Part shown: one piece after another, positions 7,288 to 7,325 of the stretch
Layout of the letters: every line of letters starts with the position of its first letter
Numbering within the stretch: position 1 is the first letter of the stretch
Notes under the pieces: generated by a model
What the model saw: only the letters and a program-made list of their open reading frames with translations
Databases searched by the model: none
Told to the model about the DNA's origin: nothing
Assembly: GCA_902477055.1 (NCBI GenBank)
Contig: CABSFY010000096.1
Location: 1 to 7,325, forward strand
Reading direction: 5' to 3'
Origin: an uncultured Eubacteriales bacterium
GTDB lineage: Bacteria > Bacillota > Clostridia > Oscillospirales > Oscillospiraceae
Length of the DNA: 7,325 bases
Program-made: the position numbers and the translations under genes

Positions 7288-7318
7288 GTGAAAGGGAACC
7301 GTCAGGGTTCCCTTTCAC
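7288..7318. repeat. Perfect 13-bp inverted repeat at the right edge
   Basis: GTGAAAGGGAACC and its exact reverse complement GGTTCCCTTTCAC flank a 5-base GTCAG loop; with two wobble pairs the stem can extend to about 17 pairs (7284-7322). No T-run follows on the + strand; on the - strand the hairpin is followed closely by CTTTTCC. It may be a terminator for a gene converging from the right, a bidirectional terminator or a dispersed repeat. A GGAGG (7277-7281) lies 6 bases before the GTG at 7288 that starts the left arm, so the start of a small or continuing reading frame running off the window is also possible. Confidence 0.7.
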
Positions 7319-7325
7319 GTTCCAT

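Overview
The window looks like a piece of a Gram-positive Clostridia chromosome, most likely from a gut Oscillospiraceae/Ruminococcaceae-type bacterium. The reasons are GC-rich coding sequence, GGAGG-type ribosome binding sites, a surface protein anchored by three SLH domains and carrying Clostridia-style Cys-rich repeats, and a GntR/LacI-type sugar regulator. The genus cannot be fixed from the sequence alone.

Layout: three large genes lie head to tail on the + strand with gaps of 9 and 18 bases, so they read as one operon. (1) 1-3078 is an Ams1-like GH38 alpha-mannosidase with all expected catalytic and metal residues; its 5' end probably lies just outside the window. (2) 3088-4170 is an AraR-type regulator with a GntR winged helix and a LacI-like sugar-binding domain. 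(3) 4189-7197 is a secreted, S-layer-anchored multidomain protein: signal peptide, unassigned beta-rich module, GH76-like endo-alpha-1,6-mannanase domain, cadherin-like domain, Cys-rich repeats and three SLH domains. The last 128 bases are non-coding or barely coding and hold two strong hairpins, the second with a ribosome-binding-site-like sequence and a GTG just before or inside it.

Working model (inference): the surface GH76 protein cuts an alpha-1,6-mannan backbone, such as yeast mannan, outside the cell. The oligosaccharides are imported by a transporter that is not in this window. The apparently cytoplasmic GH38 enzyme then trims alpha-mannose from them, and the regulator senses a resulting sugar and controls the operon. 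This resembles the known Bacteroides mannan loci in logic but is built from Gram-positive parts. No RNA genes, CRISPR arrays, insertion sequences or prophage genes were seen, and no promoter could be supported; the operon promoter is probably upstream of base 1.
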